Shown here piece after piece: positions 30,752 to 39,973 of a DNA stretch of 64,000 nt. This DNA is from Pelodictyon luteolum DSM 273 (GTDB lineage: Bacteria; Bacteroidota; Chlorobiia; Chlorobiales; Chlorobiaceae). Below the pieces are notes generated by a model, which saw only the letters and a list, made by a program, of their open reading frames with translations, made no database searches and was not told the DNA's origin. Made by a program: the position numbers and the translations under genes. The stretch lies in the NCBI RefSeq assembly GCF_000012485.1, contig NC_007512.1, positions 187,001 through 251,000 on the forward strand, read 5' to 3'. The first letter of the stretch is position 1. Every line of letters starts with the position of its first letter.

Positions 30752-31867
30752 ATGCTGAGCCTGTATGTGCACATCCCTTTCTGCAGGAAACGGTGCCCGT
30801 ACTGCGACTTCTATCTCGTGTCTGGAACCGGCCTCCTCGAGTCGTTCTTTCTGGCGCTCGAAAAAGAGACGGCGGCGAAGGCCGATCTGTTTAAGGCTCA
30901 AAGCATCGGCGCCATCCATTTCGGGGGCGGCACTCCTTCGCTTGCGCCGGCGCGGCTTCTCGGCCGGTGGCTTGAGCAGGTTGCGGGTCTTGCTTCGTTC
31001 GAGGAGGGCATCGAGATCGCTCTTGAGGCCAACCCTGAAGATGCGGCCGCCCTTCCGGAACTCAGTCAGGCCGGTGTAACCCGCATCAGTCTCGGCGTGC
31101 AGTCCTTCTCAGCCTCAAAACTCCGGGCTCTCGGCCGTGCGCATTCGCCCGTTGAAGGCGCCGAGGCCGTCCGGGCGGCCTCGGCACTGTTCGGATCCCT
31201 CAGCGTGGACTTGATCTGCGGTGTGCCGGGCGAAGATCTCCCCGCATGGCAAAGCGATCTTTCGACCGCCATCTCTCTTTCTCCCCATCACGTTTCAGTC
31301 TATATGCTTTCAGTCGAGCCGAAAACCATCATGCACCGGGACGTGCAGGCAGGCAGTGTATCGGTGCCCGGGGACGCACTGCAGGCCGACTGCTACCGCC
31401 ACGCCCAGAATGTGTTGCCCGCTGCGGGGTTCGTACAGTACGAGATCTCCAACTTTGCCCTGCCATCTCACCAGTCACGCTACAACCTCGCGAGCTGGGA
31501 GCGGCAGCCATATATCGGGTTCGGTCCCTCTGCGCACAGCTTCATCCGCAGCCCGTCGGGCGAGGTCCGAATGGCAAACACACCGAGCCTCTCGGACTAC
31601 CTGCTTCGTCCAGGGTCGGCTGAAGGGTTCCGTGAGGAGCTCGGAGGGCGAGAACGCTTCATCGAGGAGGTCTTTCTTACGCTCCGCATAAACCGCGGGC
31701 TCGATGTTGGGTTTTTGCGAAAAGCGCATAAATTAGGGCATCGGCTTTCCGAGGCTGTAGCGCAGTTCAATGCAAAAGGGTGGATGCGTGAAGAGGGGGG
31801 AAAGCTGTACCTGACAGACGAGGGGTTCCTTTTCGCCGATCTCATGGCCGAAGAGTTCATTCCGTGA
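30752..31867 (+). CDS. hemW: Radical SAM heme chaperone HemW (HemN-like)
   Basis: A 371-residue radical SAM protein. The cluster motif CRKRCPYCDFY near residue 11 is CxxxCxxC followed by an aromatic, as in HemW rather than coproporphyrinogen dehydrogenase HemN, which has one more Cys. Other shared parts are GGGTPSLAP, EANPEDA, RISLGVQSFS and YEISNFA. HemW binds and hands over heme. The usual annotation as oxygen-independent coproporphyrinogen oxidase is probably misleading. Confidence 0.88.
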   Translation: MLSLYVHIPFCRKRCPYCDFYLVSGTGLLESFFLALEKETAAKADLFKAQSIGAIHFGGGTPSLAPARLLGRWLEQVAGLASFEEGIEIALEANPEDAAALPELSQAGVTRISLGVQSFSASKLRALGRAHSPVEGAEAVRAASALFGSLSVDLICGVPGEDLPAWQSDLSTAISLSPHHVSVYMLSVEPKTIMHRDVQAGSVSVPGDALQADCYRHAQNVLPAAGFVQYEISNFALPSHQSRYNLASWERQPYIGFGPSAHSFIRSPSGEVRMANTPSLSDYLLRPGSAEGFREELGGRERFIEEVFLTLRINRGLDVGFLRKAHKLGHRLSEAVAQFNAKGWMREEGGKLYLTDEGFLFADLMAEEFIP

Positions 31868-31888
31868 CCGTTAACCAGCAAGGCATCC

Positions 31889-34534
31889 ATGACACACCGG
31901 GCAGTCAACCGCTCCATTGCCGCACTTCTTTTTGTTCTGACGGGCGCCGTCTACCTCCTGACCATGGCCCCGACCCTTTCGTTCTGGGACTGCGGGGAGT
32001 TCATCGCCACCGCCAGAACCCTCGGTGTGCCGCATCCTCCCGGGGCGCCGCTCTTCCTGCTCACCGGCCGCCTGTTTTCGATGCTCCCCTTCTTCGGTGA
32101 CGTCGGAGCCCGGGTCAACCTCATCAGCGTGCTCTCTTCGGCGGCGACGATATCGCTCACCTACCTCATCACCGTCCGTCTCATCATCCTCTACCGGGGT
32201 ACTGCGCCAACGGACTGGGATGGAGCTGAAAAAACAGCCGCATACGGCGGTGCCGTCATCGGCGCACTCGCACTTGCCTTTTCAGACAGTTTCTGGTTCA
32301 ATGCTGTCGAAACAGAGGTTTACGCAGCCTCTTCGCTCTTTACGGCCGTGGTGGTCTGGCTGATCCTCCGCTGGTACGAAGAGTACCCCCGGGAGGGTCA
32401 TGAGCGATGGCTGCTCCTGGCAATGTATATGATCGGCCTCTCCATCGGCGTTCACCTGTTGAGTCTGCTCGCCCTGTTTGCCATTGCGCTGGCCTATTAC
32501 TTCCGCCGTTTCGAAGTCACGCTGAAGTCGCTTGCCATCCTCGCACTTGCCTCATCCGGGCTGTTTTTCCTTATCTACACCCTGATCATCAAAGGGATCC
32601 CTGTGCTTCTCCAGATTGCATCGTGGGGTGGCCTGCTCGTTCTGCTCTCCGCTCTCGGCTGGGCTGCATGGCAGACCCAGAGGGCACGGATGGCGATGGC
32701 CAATACGCTTGTGATGTCGGTGCTTCTCATCATCATCGGCTACACCTCCTACGGCCTTATCTACGTCAGGGCGCAGGCAGGCCCGCCGATCAACGAAAAC
32801 AACCCTTCGACCCCCGATGCGTTCTTCTCCTACCTGAACCGCGAGCAGTACGGCCAGATGCCGCTCTGGCCGAGGCGGTGGTCGCCCGAGCCCCTCCATC
32901 AGTATCATTACCAGCAGTACGGCAGCGAGCTTGACTATTTTCTTTCCTACCAGCTTGACCGGATGTATCTGCGCTACCTCGGCTGGCAGTTCATCGGCCG
33001 ACAGGACCAGATGGAAGGAGCCGGGGTCGACTGGTCGGTGCTCTGGGGTCTGCCGTTCCTGCTCGGCCTCGGCGGTGCGTTCGCCCATTTCCGGCGGCAG
33101 TGGAAGATGGGGCTGGTTGTAACGGCGCTTTTCATCCTGACGGGGGCCGCGCTGGTGGTTTATCTCAACCAGACGGAACCGCAGCCGCGTGAGCGGGACT
33201 ACAGCTATGTCGGCAGCTTTTTCGCCTTTGCGCTCTGGATCGGCATCGGCATCGAAAGCCTGTGGTACGGGACCGTATCGCTCCTGAAGAAGCCAGGTTC
33301 CTCCACGCGTCTTCTTGCTGCCCTTGTGACGGTCGGCTTGGCGGTCATGCTGGTCGATGCGCGCATGCTCATGGCCAACTACCACAGCCATGACCGGTCG
33401 GGGAATTATGTCCCGTGGGACTGGGGGTGGAATATTCTCGAAAGCTGCCCTCCGAACGCCATCCTCTTCACCAACGGTGATAACGACACCTTTCCCCTCT
33501 GGTACCTGCAGGAGGTTGAGGGGATCCGTACGGATGTCCGGGTGGTTAACCTGAGTCTTGCCAATACGGGATGGTATCTCCTGCAGTTGAAAAACACCTC
33601 CCCGAGGGGGGCCGAGCGTGTCTCGTTCGGCCTGACGGACGAGGAGCTCCGGAACATCACCTACGTCCCGATCGAGCCGGTCGCAGTATCGCTTCCTTCC
33701 AGAGATGCGGCCCGAGCCCTCAAAGCCGATGCCGAGCGCCACAGATACACGCTGCCTTCCGCGCCGCTTGACACCATGCGGTGGGAGCTGAAGCCGGGGC
33801 TGGTCTATGGAGGCCAGGGGTATCTCCGCCCGCAGGATCTTGCCGTGTACGACATCGTAACCCAGAACTTCGGGCGCCGTCCGCTCTGTTTCGCTCTGAC
33901 GGTCGATCCCGACGGCATGATCGGCCTTGAGCGGTTCCTTCGCCTCGACGGCCTCGTCTACCGGGTCGTGCCTCTCCAAAGCCCCGACCCGATGAGTTTT
34001 GCCGATCCTGCGCTGCTTTACCGGAACCTGATGCAGACCTACCGGTACCGCAACCTCGGCAATCCTTCGGTCAATATCGAGGAAACCGCAAGGCGGCTGT
34101 CGGCCAACTATTCGCCGCTCTTCATCCGTCTGGCGCTTGAACTGGCTGGTTCAGAGGGCGCTGCGCTCCCGGTCCGGGATTCATCGGGTCATGAGTATTT
34201 TGTTCAGCGTCGGGTGCTTGCGCTGCGGGTCCTTGACCGGGCGACCTCCATGCTGCCGCCCGGGCGCTATCCGCTCAATCCCGAACTGGCAGGCTCTGTC
34301 GTCTCCCTGTATGTCCGGCTTGGTGAAAAAGATCGGGCATCGGCGTATATTTCGTATCTTGAAAAACTGGGCAGCCTGTCATCGCCCGGTTCCGACCCGC
34401 GCTTGTTTTTTACTCTTGCCCAGGCCTATCGGGCCCTTGGCAGGATTGACGAGGCGAACCGGGTGATCGACACCCTTTCGCATGTCTTGAACCGGCCCGG
34501 GCTTGCTAAAGAGTTTGAACAAATGAAGGAATAA
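31889..34534 (+). CDS. DUF2723-family polytopic membrane protein
   Basis: An 881-residue membrane protein. The N-terminal ~500 residues hold roughly ten hydrophobic segments with the hallmark FWDCGEFIATARTLGVPHPPG, then PLFLLTGRLFSMLPF, of the DUF2723 (TMEM260-like) family. The rest is soluble and includes ILFTNGDNDTFPLWYLQEVE and a C-terminal helical region. Relatives in eukaryotes are protein O-mannosyltransferases, so a GT-C glycosyltransferase using a lipid-linked sugar is plausible but untested here. It follows hemW by 21 bases and precedes lpxA by six. Confidence 0.82.
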   Translation: MTHRAVNRSIAALLFVLTGAVYLLTMAPTLSFWDCGEFIATARTLGVPHPPGAPLFLLTGRLFSMLPFFGDVGARVNLISVLSSAATISLTYLITVRLIILYRGTAPTDWDGAEKTAAYGGAVIGALALAFSDSFWFNAVETEVYAASSLFTAVVVWLILRWYEEYPREGHERWLLLAMYMIGLSIGVHLLSLLALFAIALAYYFRRFEVTLKSLAILALASSGLFFLIYTLIIKGIPVLLQIASWGGLLVLLSALGWAAWQTQRARMAMANTLVMSVLLIIIGYTSYGLIYVRAQAGPPINENNPSTPDAFFSYLNREQYGQMPLWPRRWSPEPLHQYHYQQYGSELDYFLSYQLDRMYLRYLGWQFIGRQDQMEGAGVDWSVLWGLPFLLGLGGAFAHFRRQWKMGLVVTALFILTGAALVVYLNQTEPQPRERDYSYVGSFFAFALWIGIGIESLWYGTVSLLKKPGSSTRLLAALVTVGLAVMLVDARMLMANYHSHDRSGNYVPWDWGWNILESCPPNAILFTNGDNDTFPLWYLQEVEGIRTDVRVVNLSLANTGWYLLQLKNTSPRGAERVSFGLTDEELRNITYVPIEPVAVSLPSRDAARALKADAERHRYTLPSAPLDTMRWELKPGLVYGGQGYLRPQDLAVYDIVTQNFGRRPLCFALTVDPDGMIGLERFLRLDGLVYRVVPLQSPDPMSFADPALLYRNLMQTYRYRNLGNPSVNIEETARRLSANYSPLFIRLALELAGSEGAALPVRDSSGHEYFVQRRVLALRVLDRATSMLPPGRYPLNPELAGSVVSLYVRLGEKDRASAYISYLEKLGSLSSPGSDPRLFFTLAQAYRALGRIDEANRVIDTLSHVLNRPGLAKEFEQMKE

Positions 34535-34540
34535 TCCCCA

Positions 34541-35338
34541 ATGCAGAAGAGCATCCACCCCACAGCGGTCATCGCCGAGACTGCAGTTCTCGGTGACGGC
34601 GTCACGGTCGGCCCCTACACGGTCATTGAAGACGATGTCACAATCGGCGAGGGTACAACCATCGCCCCTCATGTCCAGATTGCTTCCGGAGCACGCATCG
34701 GTGCCGGTTGCCGGATCCATGCCGGAGCGGTGCTTGCCACGGAGCCGCAGGATCTCAAGTTCAACGGCGAAAAAACAGAGCTCTTCATCGGCGACCGGAC
34801 GGTCATCAGGGAGTGCGTCACCATCAACCGCGGCACCATGGCCAGCGGCAAAACCGTGGTCGGTTCCGACAACCTGATCATGTCCTATGTGCACTTCGGC
34901 CACGACTGCGTGATCGGCAACCATGTGGTGGTTGCCAATTCGGTGCAGTTCGGCGGGCACTGCGAAGTGGGGGACTATGCCGTTGTCGGCGGGCTTGCCG
35001 GCATTCACCAGTTTGTGCGCATCGGGCGCTATGCGATGGTCGGCGGGATTTCGCGCGCTGCCCTTGACGTGCCGCCCTTCGTCATGGCCGGCGGCCACGC
35101 CTCATTCCGCTATGAGGGGCTGAACGCCATAGGACTGAAACGCAGGGGGTTCACGCCGGAAAAAATCACCCGCATCAGGGATATCTACCGGGTGCTGTTC
35201 CAGTCCGGGCTCCTGCTCTCCAACGGACTTGAAAAAGTGCGTCAGGAGTTTCCCGAAGAGCCTGAAGTCATGGAAATCCTCGATTTCTTCAGTTCCGGCA
35301 CCCACGGCAGGAAGTTCATCAGGCCTTTTAACAGTTAA
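34541..35338 (+). CDS. lpxA: UDP-N-acetylglucosamine acyltransferase
   Basis: First enzyme of lipid A synthesis. The 265-residue protein starts with KSIHPTAVIAETAVLGDGV and has many hexapeptide repeats forming a left-handed beta-helix. The catalytic histidine lies in SYVHFGHDCVIGNHVV. The C-terminal helical domain begins at GLNAIGLKRRGF. The other lipid A genes are not adjacent, apart from an lpxH-like gene 15 kb away. Confidence 0.95.
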   Translation: MQKSIHPTAVIAETAVLGDGVTVGPYTVIEDDVTIGEGTTIAPHVQIASGARIGAGCRIHAGAVLATEPQDLKFNGEKTELFIGDRTVIRECVTINRGTMASGKTVVGSDNLIMSYVHFGHDCVIGNHVVVANSVQFGGHCEVGDYAVVGGLAGIHQFVRIGRYAMVGGISRAALDVPPFVMAGGHASFRYEGLNAIGLKRRGFTPEKITRIRDIYRVLFQSGLLLSNGLEKVRQEFPEEPEVMEILDFFSSGTHGRKFIRPFNS

Positions 35339-35356
35339 CAGCAGGAATCGCGGCAT

Positions 35357-36346
35357 ATGTCCCAATGGGCCATCGGCATAGATCTCGGGGGCACAGCCGT
35401 CAAGGCCGCAGTTGCCGGCCGGACCGCCGGCATCATCACTGAAACCACCGTCCCCACAGAAGCCCTGCAGGGTTCCAGCGGTGTGCTCGACCTTATTGCT
35501 GCGACAGCAGCAGACCTCTACCGGAGTGCATCGGTCACGCTCGATCCTGCCGAATTCAGGGGCATCGGCCTCGGTGCCCCGGGTGCAGTGGACTGCCTCC
35601 GGGGCACCCTCAGCCATCCGCCCAACCTTCCCGGCTGGGAGGTCATCGAACTGAGGCGTGAACTGCAGCAGCGCCTCCACAGTGGCCCCGGTATCGACTG
35701 TGAGGTGTTCCTCGACAACGACGCAAACGCCGCCGCATACGGCGAAGCAGTCTACGGAGCGGGTCGGGCATTTCCAGACTTTCTCATGGTGACGCTTGGC
35801 ACCGGAGTCGGCGGCGGCATCGTTCTCAACCATAAGCTCTACCGCGGGCCGAATGGAACGGCTGGAGAGGTCGGGTTCATGATTGTCGATTACAATGGCT
35901 CCTCACTCCATGCCGGCATCCGCGGTACGCTTGAAGGACTCATCGGCAAGGACCGTCTGGTGGAGATGGCGCGGCGGATGATCGCCGAGCACCCCTCTCC
36001 GTCTTCAGTCGGAGCTCTCTGCGGCAATGACTGGGCTTCGCTTTCGCCGCGTCATCTCGAAACTGCAGCGCTTGAAGGGGACCTTGCGGCGAAGGACGTA
36101 TGGACCCGGGTCGGTTCCATACTCGGCACAGGGCTTGCAAGCGTCACTGCGCTTATGGATATCAGGAAGTTTGTCGTCGGAGGCGGGATTTCGGCGGCCG
36201 GAGATCTCCTCCTGAAACCAGCCCTCGCGGCACTGCAGCGATCTACCCTGCCTTCCATGCACGATGGACTTTCAGTCGTCAGGGCCGAGCTCGGCAACCG
36301 GGCCGGCATGCATGGAGCGGCTGCTCTCTGCTTCAGCGGTGAATGA
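35357..36346 (+). CDS. ROK-family sugar kinase-like protein
   Basis: A 329-residue ASKHA-fold protein. ATP motif 1 is AIGIDLGGTAVKAAV and the catalytic region is VFLDNDANAAAYGEA, including the likely catalytic Asp. GTGVGGGIVLNHKLYRG follows. It lacks the ROK zinc motif CxCGxxGCxE, and the usual GEIGH reads GEVGF, so the zinc-binding His is also gone. It could still be a glucokinase of non-zinc type. It overlaps comF by four bases. Confidence 0.8.
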   Translation: MSQWAIGIDLGGTAVKAAVAGRTAGIITETTVPTEALQGSSGVLDLIAATAADLYRSASVTLDPAEFRGIGLGAPGAVDCLRGTLSHPPNLPGWEVIELRRELQQRLHSGPGIDCEVFLDNDANAAAYGEAVYGAGRAFPDFLMVTLGTGVGGGIVLNHKLYRGPNGTAGEVGFMIVDYNGSSLHAGIRGTLEGLIGKDRLVEMARRMIAEHPSPSSVGALCGNDWASLSPRHLETAALEGDLAAKDVWTRVGSILGTGLASVTALMDIRKFVVGGGISAAGDLLLKPALAALQRSTLPSMHDGLSVVRAELGNRAGMHGAAALCFSGE

Positions 36347-37053
36347 TGGGCGGCGCCTTCGGCAACGAAATGCTCCATCTGCTTTTTCCCGATGTCTGCG
36401 TGGTATGCTCGGCCCTGCTTGGTGAGGGTGAGGAGATGTGCTGCAACACCTGCCGCCAGGAGTTCTCCCCCTTTGCCTCTCCTCTGGAGAGCGAAACGAT
36501 GCTTCGGGCCTCTATTGCCGGGCGGTTCGGTTCCGGGTTCGTGTTTCGCCAGGGATGGTGCCGCTACCTGTTTCACAAGGGGAGTCCGCTCCAGGAGGCA
36601 CTGCATATGATGAAGTACGGGGGCGTGCATGCGCTCGGCGGTGTGTTCGGTCGGGAACTCGGGGAGTGGATGCTGGTCGGCAGCGGCGGTGAGGTGGTGG
36701 TTGACTGCATCGTGCCGGTTCCTCTCCACCGGATGAAGAAAACGGAAAGAACATATAATCAGGCTGAAAAAATCGCTGAAGGCATCGGCGCCGTTATGGC
36801 AACGCCTGTCATGGGAAAGCTGCTTGTCCGTACGCGCCATACTGTATCCCAGACCGGTCTTGCCGCTGTTGACCGGCGAAAAAACCTGGCAGGGGCGTTC
36901 CGGGCGTCGGGGGTTACCGGCGGGGCCCGTGTGCTGCTTGTCGACGACGTGGTGACCACCGGCTCCACCATGGCAGCAGCTGCCGAAGCCCTCATCGAGG
37001 CGGGCGCCGGATCGGTATCCCTTGCAGCTGTCGCCCTGGCGGCAAAAGAGTGA
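36343..37053 (+). CDS. comF: ComF-family phosphoribosyltransferase-like protein
   Basis: A 236-residue protein with an N-terminal Cys-rich zinc-finger (CVVCSALLGEGEEMCCNTC, about residues 17-35) and a C-terminal PRTase domain (LLVDDVVTTGSTM, about 201-213). Between them VPVPLHRMKKTERTYNQAE is the family pattern. ComF proteins are linked to DNA uptake in competent bacteria. Its ATG overlaps the stop of the ROK gene (ATGA). Confidence 0.88.
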   Translation: MMGGAFGNEMLHLLFPDVCVVCSALLGEGEEMCCNTCRQEFSPFASPLESETMLRASIAGRFGSGFVFRQGWCRYLFHKGSPLQEALHMMKYGGVHALGGVFGRELGEWMLVGSGGEVVVDCIVPVPLHRMKKTERTYNQAEKIAEGIGAVMATPVMGKLLVRTRHTVSQTGLAAVDRRKNLAGAFRASGVTGGARVLLVDDVVTTGSTMAAAAEALIEAGAGSVSLAAVALAAKE

Positions 37054-37064
37054 AAGAAATCGTT

Positions 37065-37808
37065 ATGGAGTTGTTTTACGTTCCAGAAGGCAGCGTCGCT
37101 GCATCAGTCCGGTCGCTTATGATCGAGGGCGACGAGTTCCACCACCTCAGCCGGGTGCTCCGCAAAAAAGAGGGAGAGCACATCAGGGTTACCGACGGAA
37201 GCGGACTTTCTCTTGAAGTTCTCATCACCTCAGTCGGGAAGCGTTCGCTGGAGGGTGAGATACTCGCTCGCTCGGTCGTCGAGCGACCTGCAACCGGGGT
37301 GACGGTGGCGATTTCACTCCTCAAGGCGCCCGCGCGGTTCGACTTTTTCCTTGAGAAGGCCACCGAGCTCGGCGTATCGGGCGTCATTCCGATGATGACG
37401 CAGCGTACGGTCAGTCAGCCTCCCAGGGAGAGGTTCAAAGGGCGAATGGAGCGGTGGCGCAACATCATGCTCTCCGCCGCACGCCAGTCGGGGCGGTTCC
37501 ATCTTCCCGTGCTCCATGAGCCCCTCTCGTTCAGGGAGGCTCTCGGGCTCAAGGGATACGACCTCCGGCTGATTCCCTATGAGGGTTCAGGAGTGGTTCC
37601 CGAGCTGGACTTTCCGGGGAAAAAGGTACTTTTCCTGATAGGCGGAGAGGGTGGCTTCACGCCGGGCGAAGTCGAGGCCGCAAGTGAGACGGGCTTCAGG
37701 GAGATGTCCTTCGGCCGCTCGATACTCCGGGCGGAAAGTGCAGGGATCTTCGCTGTGGCTCTTGTCCGCACGCGGTTGCTTGCAGGACCACCCAGCGAAT
37801 GGCTCTAA
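37065..37808 (+). CDS. rsmE: 16S rRNA (uracil-1498-N3)-methyltransferase
   Basis: RsmE methylates U1498 in the decoding region. The 247-residue SPOUT protein has an N-terminal PUA-like part (DEFHHLSRVLRKKEGEHIRV) and the C-terminal knot with LFLIGGEGGFTPGEVEAA and LGRSILRAESA-like SFGRSILRAESAGIFAVAL. I chose ATG 37065. A GTG at 37050 would overlap the comF stop (GTGA) and add five residues, and translational coupling would favour it. Confidence 0.92.
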   Translation: MELFYVPEGSVAASVRSLMIEGDEFHHLSRVLRKKEGEHIRVTDGSGLSLEVLITSVGKRSLEGEILARSVVERPATGVTVAISLLKAPARFDFFLEKATELGVSGVIPMMTQRTVSQPPRERFKGRMERWRNIMLSAARQSGRFHLPVLHEPLSFREALGLKGYDLRLIPYEGSGVVPELDFPGKKVLFLIGGEGGFTPGEVEAASETGFREMSFGRSILRAESAGIFAVALVRTRLLAGPPSEWL

Positions 37809-37845
37809 CTCGGGGCGGCGACCGCCTCCAACTGAACGATCGACA

Positions 37846-38916
37846 ATGAACAGCATCAAAGCCAACCGGATCATCCTGCTCCTCATAGTCCTCTTTATTT
37901 CGGCGCTCTTTTTCGCAATGATCCGCTATTTCCTGATGGCCATTTTCCTCGCGGCCATTTTTTCAGCGCTGTCGATGCCTGTGCACAACCGCTTCCTGCA
38001 GTGGACAGGCGGACGCAAAGGGCTGAGCGCAGGGCTGACCATGCTCGCGCTCATTCTCATCGGTTTTCTCCCGCTTGCCCTCTTGCTCGGGGTGGTCGCA
38101 CTGCAGGCGGTACACATCAGCAGCCAGGCCGTCCCATGGCTGAAGCAGATCCTTGAACCCGCATTCCTCGCTGACCAGCTCCGCACCCTGCCATACTACC
38201 CGGAACTCGTGGCATACCGGGAGGATATTCTGCAGCGGGTCGGGGAGATCGTCTCGAACACGGGATCGCTGCTTTTCAAGAAGCTGTTTTCGTTCACATA
38301 TTCCGCCGTGAACGAGCTCTTCCTGTTCATGATCTTTCTCTATACGATGTTCTTTTTCCTGCGTGACGGTAAACCTCTACTGGAACGGGTCCTCTACTAC
38401 CTGCCCATGTCCGACGCCGATCAGCAGCGCCTGCTCGACAAGTTTCTGTCGGTGACACGGGCAACCATTAAGGGCACGATGATCGTCGGAGTTGTGCAGG
38501 GCGGGCTTGCCGGCATGGCGCTGCATTTAGGCGGCATAGAGAGTGCGCTCTTCTGGGGGACCATCATGACCGTCCTTTCCGTCGTACCGGTCCTCGGCCC
38601 GCCCATTATATGGGTGCCGGCTGTCATATCGCTTGCTGCCTCGGGGCGGTTCCCGCAGGCCATCGGGGTGGCTCTGTTCTGCGCCATTGTCGTCGGCCAG
38701 ATAGACAACATCCTCCGCCCTATCCTCGTTGGGCGCGATACCCGCCTGCATGAACTGTTCATATTTTTTGGTACGCTCGGCGGCATAGGACTTTTCGGCC
38801 TGTTCGGCTTTATCATCGGGCCCATCATTGCGGCGCTCTTCATGACGGTGTGGGAGATGTACGGGGAGGCATTCAGCGATTCGCTCCGCGACATCAAGAC
38901 GCGCAGTGCAGTGTAA
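37846..38916 (+). CDS. AI-2E-family transporter (PerM-like membrane protein)
   Basis: A 356-residue polytopic inner-membrane protein of the AI-2E/PerM family. It has paired N-terminal hydrophobic segments (IILLLIVLFISALFFAMIRY and FLMAIFLAAIFSAL), a large soluble region, and a C-terminal bundle. Family marks are GTMIVGVVQGGLAGMAL and the VPVLGPPIIWVPA segment. Members export AI-2 or act as Na+/H+ antiporters; the substrate here is unknown. The longer frame starting upstream overlaps rsmE and is not used. Confidence 0.85.
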   Translation: MNSIKANRIILLLIVLFISALFFAMIRYFLMAIFLAAIFSALSMPVHNRFLQWTGGRKGLSAGLTMLALILIGFLPLALLLGVVALQAVHISSQAVPWLKQILEPAFLADQLRTLPYYPELVAYREDILQRVGEIVSNTGSLLFKKLFSFTYSAVNELFLFMIFLYTMFFFLRDGKPLLERVLYYLPMSDADQQRLLDKFLSVTRATIKGTMIVGVVQGGLAGMALHLGGIESALFWGTIMTVLSVVPVLGPPIIWVPAVISLAASGRFPQAIGVALFCAIVVGQIDNILRPILVGRDTRLHELFIFFGTLGGIGLFGLFGFIIGPIIAALFMTVWEMYGEAFSDSLRDIKTRSAV

Positions 38917-38951
38917 GCTATACTGCACTGCGCCCCGGTAAAAACGAAAAT

Positions 38952-38989
38952 GGCCGCCTCAGTTGTCAGTCAGCTGAGACGGCCTTTTT
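38952..38989 (+). terminator. Terminator between AI-2E gene and ndk
   Basis: The arms GGCCGCCTCAG (38952-38962) and CTGAGACGGCC (38974-38984) pair with one mismatch and are followed by TTTTT. On the other strand the stem is followed by an AT-rich stretch (ATTTTCGTTTTT), so it may also end ndk transcription. The flanking genes converge. Confidence 0.85.
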
Positions 38990-39015
38990 CTCTGTACGGG
39001 CTTGAAGCAGGGGGC

Positions 39016-39438
39016 TCAGTTGGAGCGGACCACCTCTTCTGCTGCGAAAAAGAATCCTGCTTCGACGGCGGCGTTTTCAGCCGAGTCCGAACCATGGACG
39101 ATGTTTTCGCCTTTGCTGTCTGCGTAGAGTTTGCGGACGGTGCCTTCGGCGGCCTCGGCCGGGTCGGTGGCGCCGATCAGGGTACGGAAGTCTGCAACGG
39201 CATTGGCTTTTTCAAGGATCATCGGAACGCAGGGGCCCGAAGACATGAAGTCGACCAGCTCGCCGTAGAAGGGGCGCTCGCGGTGCACGGCATAGAACTC
39301 TCCCGCGGTTTCTTTCGTGAGCCTGGTTTTCTTCATGGCCACGACGCGGAATCCTGCGCGTTCGATCTGGTTGATGACGGCACCGATCAGCTGCTTTTTC
39401 ACGCAGTCGGGCTTGAGGATGGTGAGGGTTCTTTCCAT
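39016..39438 (-). CDS. ndk: Nucleoside diphosphate kinase
   Basis: A 140-residue NDK that balances NTP pools by phosphohistidine transfer. [15 protein letters not shown] at the start is conserved, and the catalytic histidine is in [13 protein letters not shown]. The flanking [19 protein letters not shown] is typical. It is followed by a strong shared terminator region. Confidence 0.96.
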   Translation of the reverse strand: MERTLTILKPDCVKKQLIGAVINQIERAGFRVVAMKKTRLTKETAGEFYAVHRERPFYGELVDFMSSGPCVPMILEKANAVADFRTLIGATDPAEAAEGTVRKLYADSKGENIVHGSDSAENAAVEAGFFFAAEEVVRSN

Positions 39439-39526
39439 TGGAGTTGGTCGGTTTGCGTTATGATGTACGAAAAAGAAAATGCCTGCGAAGATACAAAAAA
39501 GTCAGGGAATCCGCCACCCCGGAGGC

Positions 39527-39973
39527 TCAGGCTTCGTCGATTTTCAGCAGCAGATCTTTCATCGGCTGGTAGGTGATGGGCAGGAAGTCGCTGTAGGCAA
39601 GCTGTACCGTTCCCTCTTCGTCGATGAGCACATAGGCGCGCTGCGACATGCCGAGAAAGCCGATGGCGCCGTAAGCCGTCGCCACCTCTTTTTCGCTGTC
39701 GCTGAGGAGGGTGAAGGGGAGCTGGTGCCGGCCGGCAAAGCTTTTATGGGATTCGGAGCTGTCGGCGCTCAGGCCGAGCACTTCGATGCCGCGCCGGGTG
39801 AACTCCGAGACATTGTTGCGGTAGTCGCAGAGCTGCGCGGTGCAGACCGGGGTGTCATCGCCGGGGTAAAACACAAGCAGCACTTTCTTTCCCCTGAAGC
39901 TTGATAGGGAGACCATCCTGCCCTCGCTGTCGGGGAGCGTGAAGTCTGGAGCGGGCGTTCCTGTTGCAATCAT
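39527..39973 (-). CDS. bcp: Peroxiredoxin, Bcp/PrxQ type
   Basis: A 148-residue thiol peroxidase. The peroxidatic Cys is in FYPGDDTPVCTAQLCDY (about residues 35-51), and a second Cys five residues later matches the PrxQ resolving cysteine. The pattern APDFTLPDSEGRMVSLSSFRG precedes it. It would reduce peroxides in this strict anaerobe. Its ATG overlaps the stop of the upstream CNNM gene by four bases. Confidence 0.92.
   Translation of the reverse strand: MIATGTPAPDFTLPDSEGRMVSLSSFRGKKVLLVFYPGDDTPVCTAQLCDYRNNVSEFTRRGIEVLGLSADSSESHKSFAGRHQLPFTLLSDSEKEVATAYGAIGFLGMSQRAYVLIDEEGTVQLAYSDFLPITYQPMKDLLLKIDEA

Noticed and set aside
32552-33979. 475-residue minus-strand open frame opposite the DUF2723 gene
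   Set aside because: It lies entirely antisense to a well-supported gene, shows no family features, and is full of His/Asp/Arg-rich sequence typical of reverse-frame translation in GC-rich DNA.
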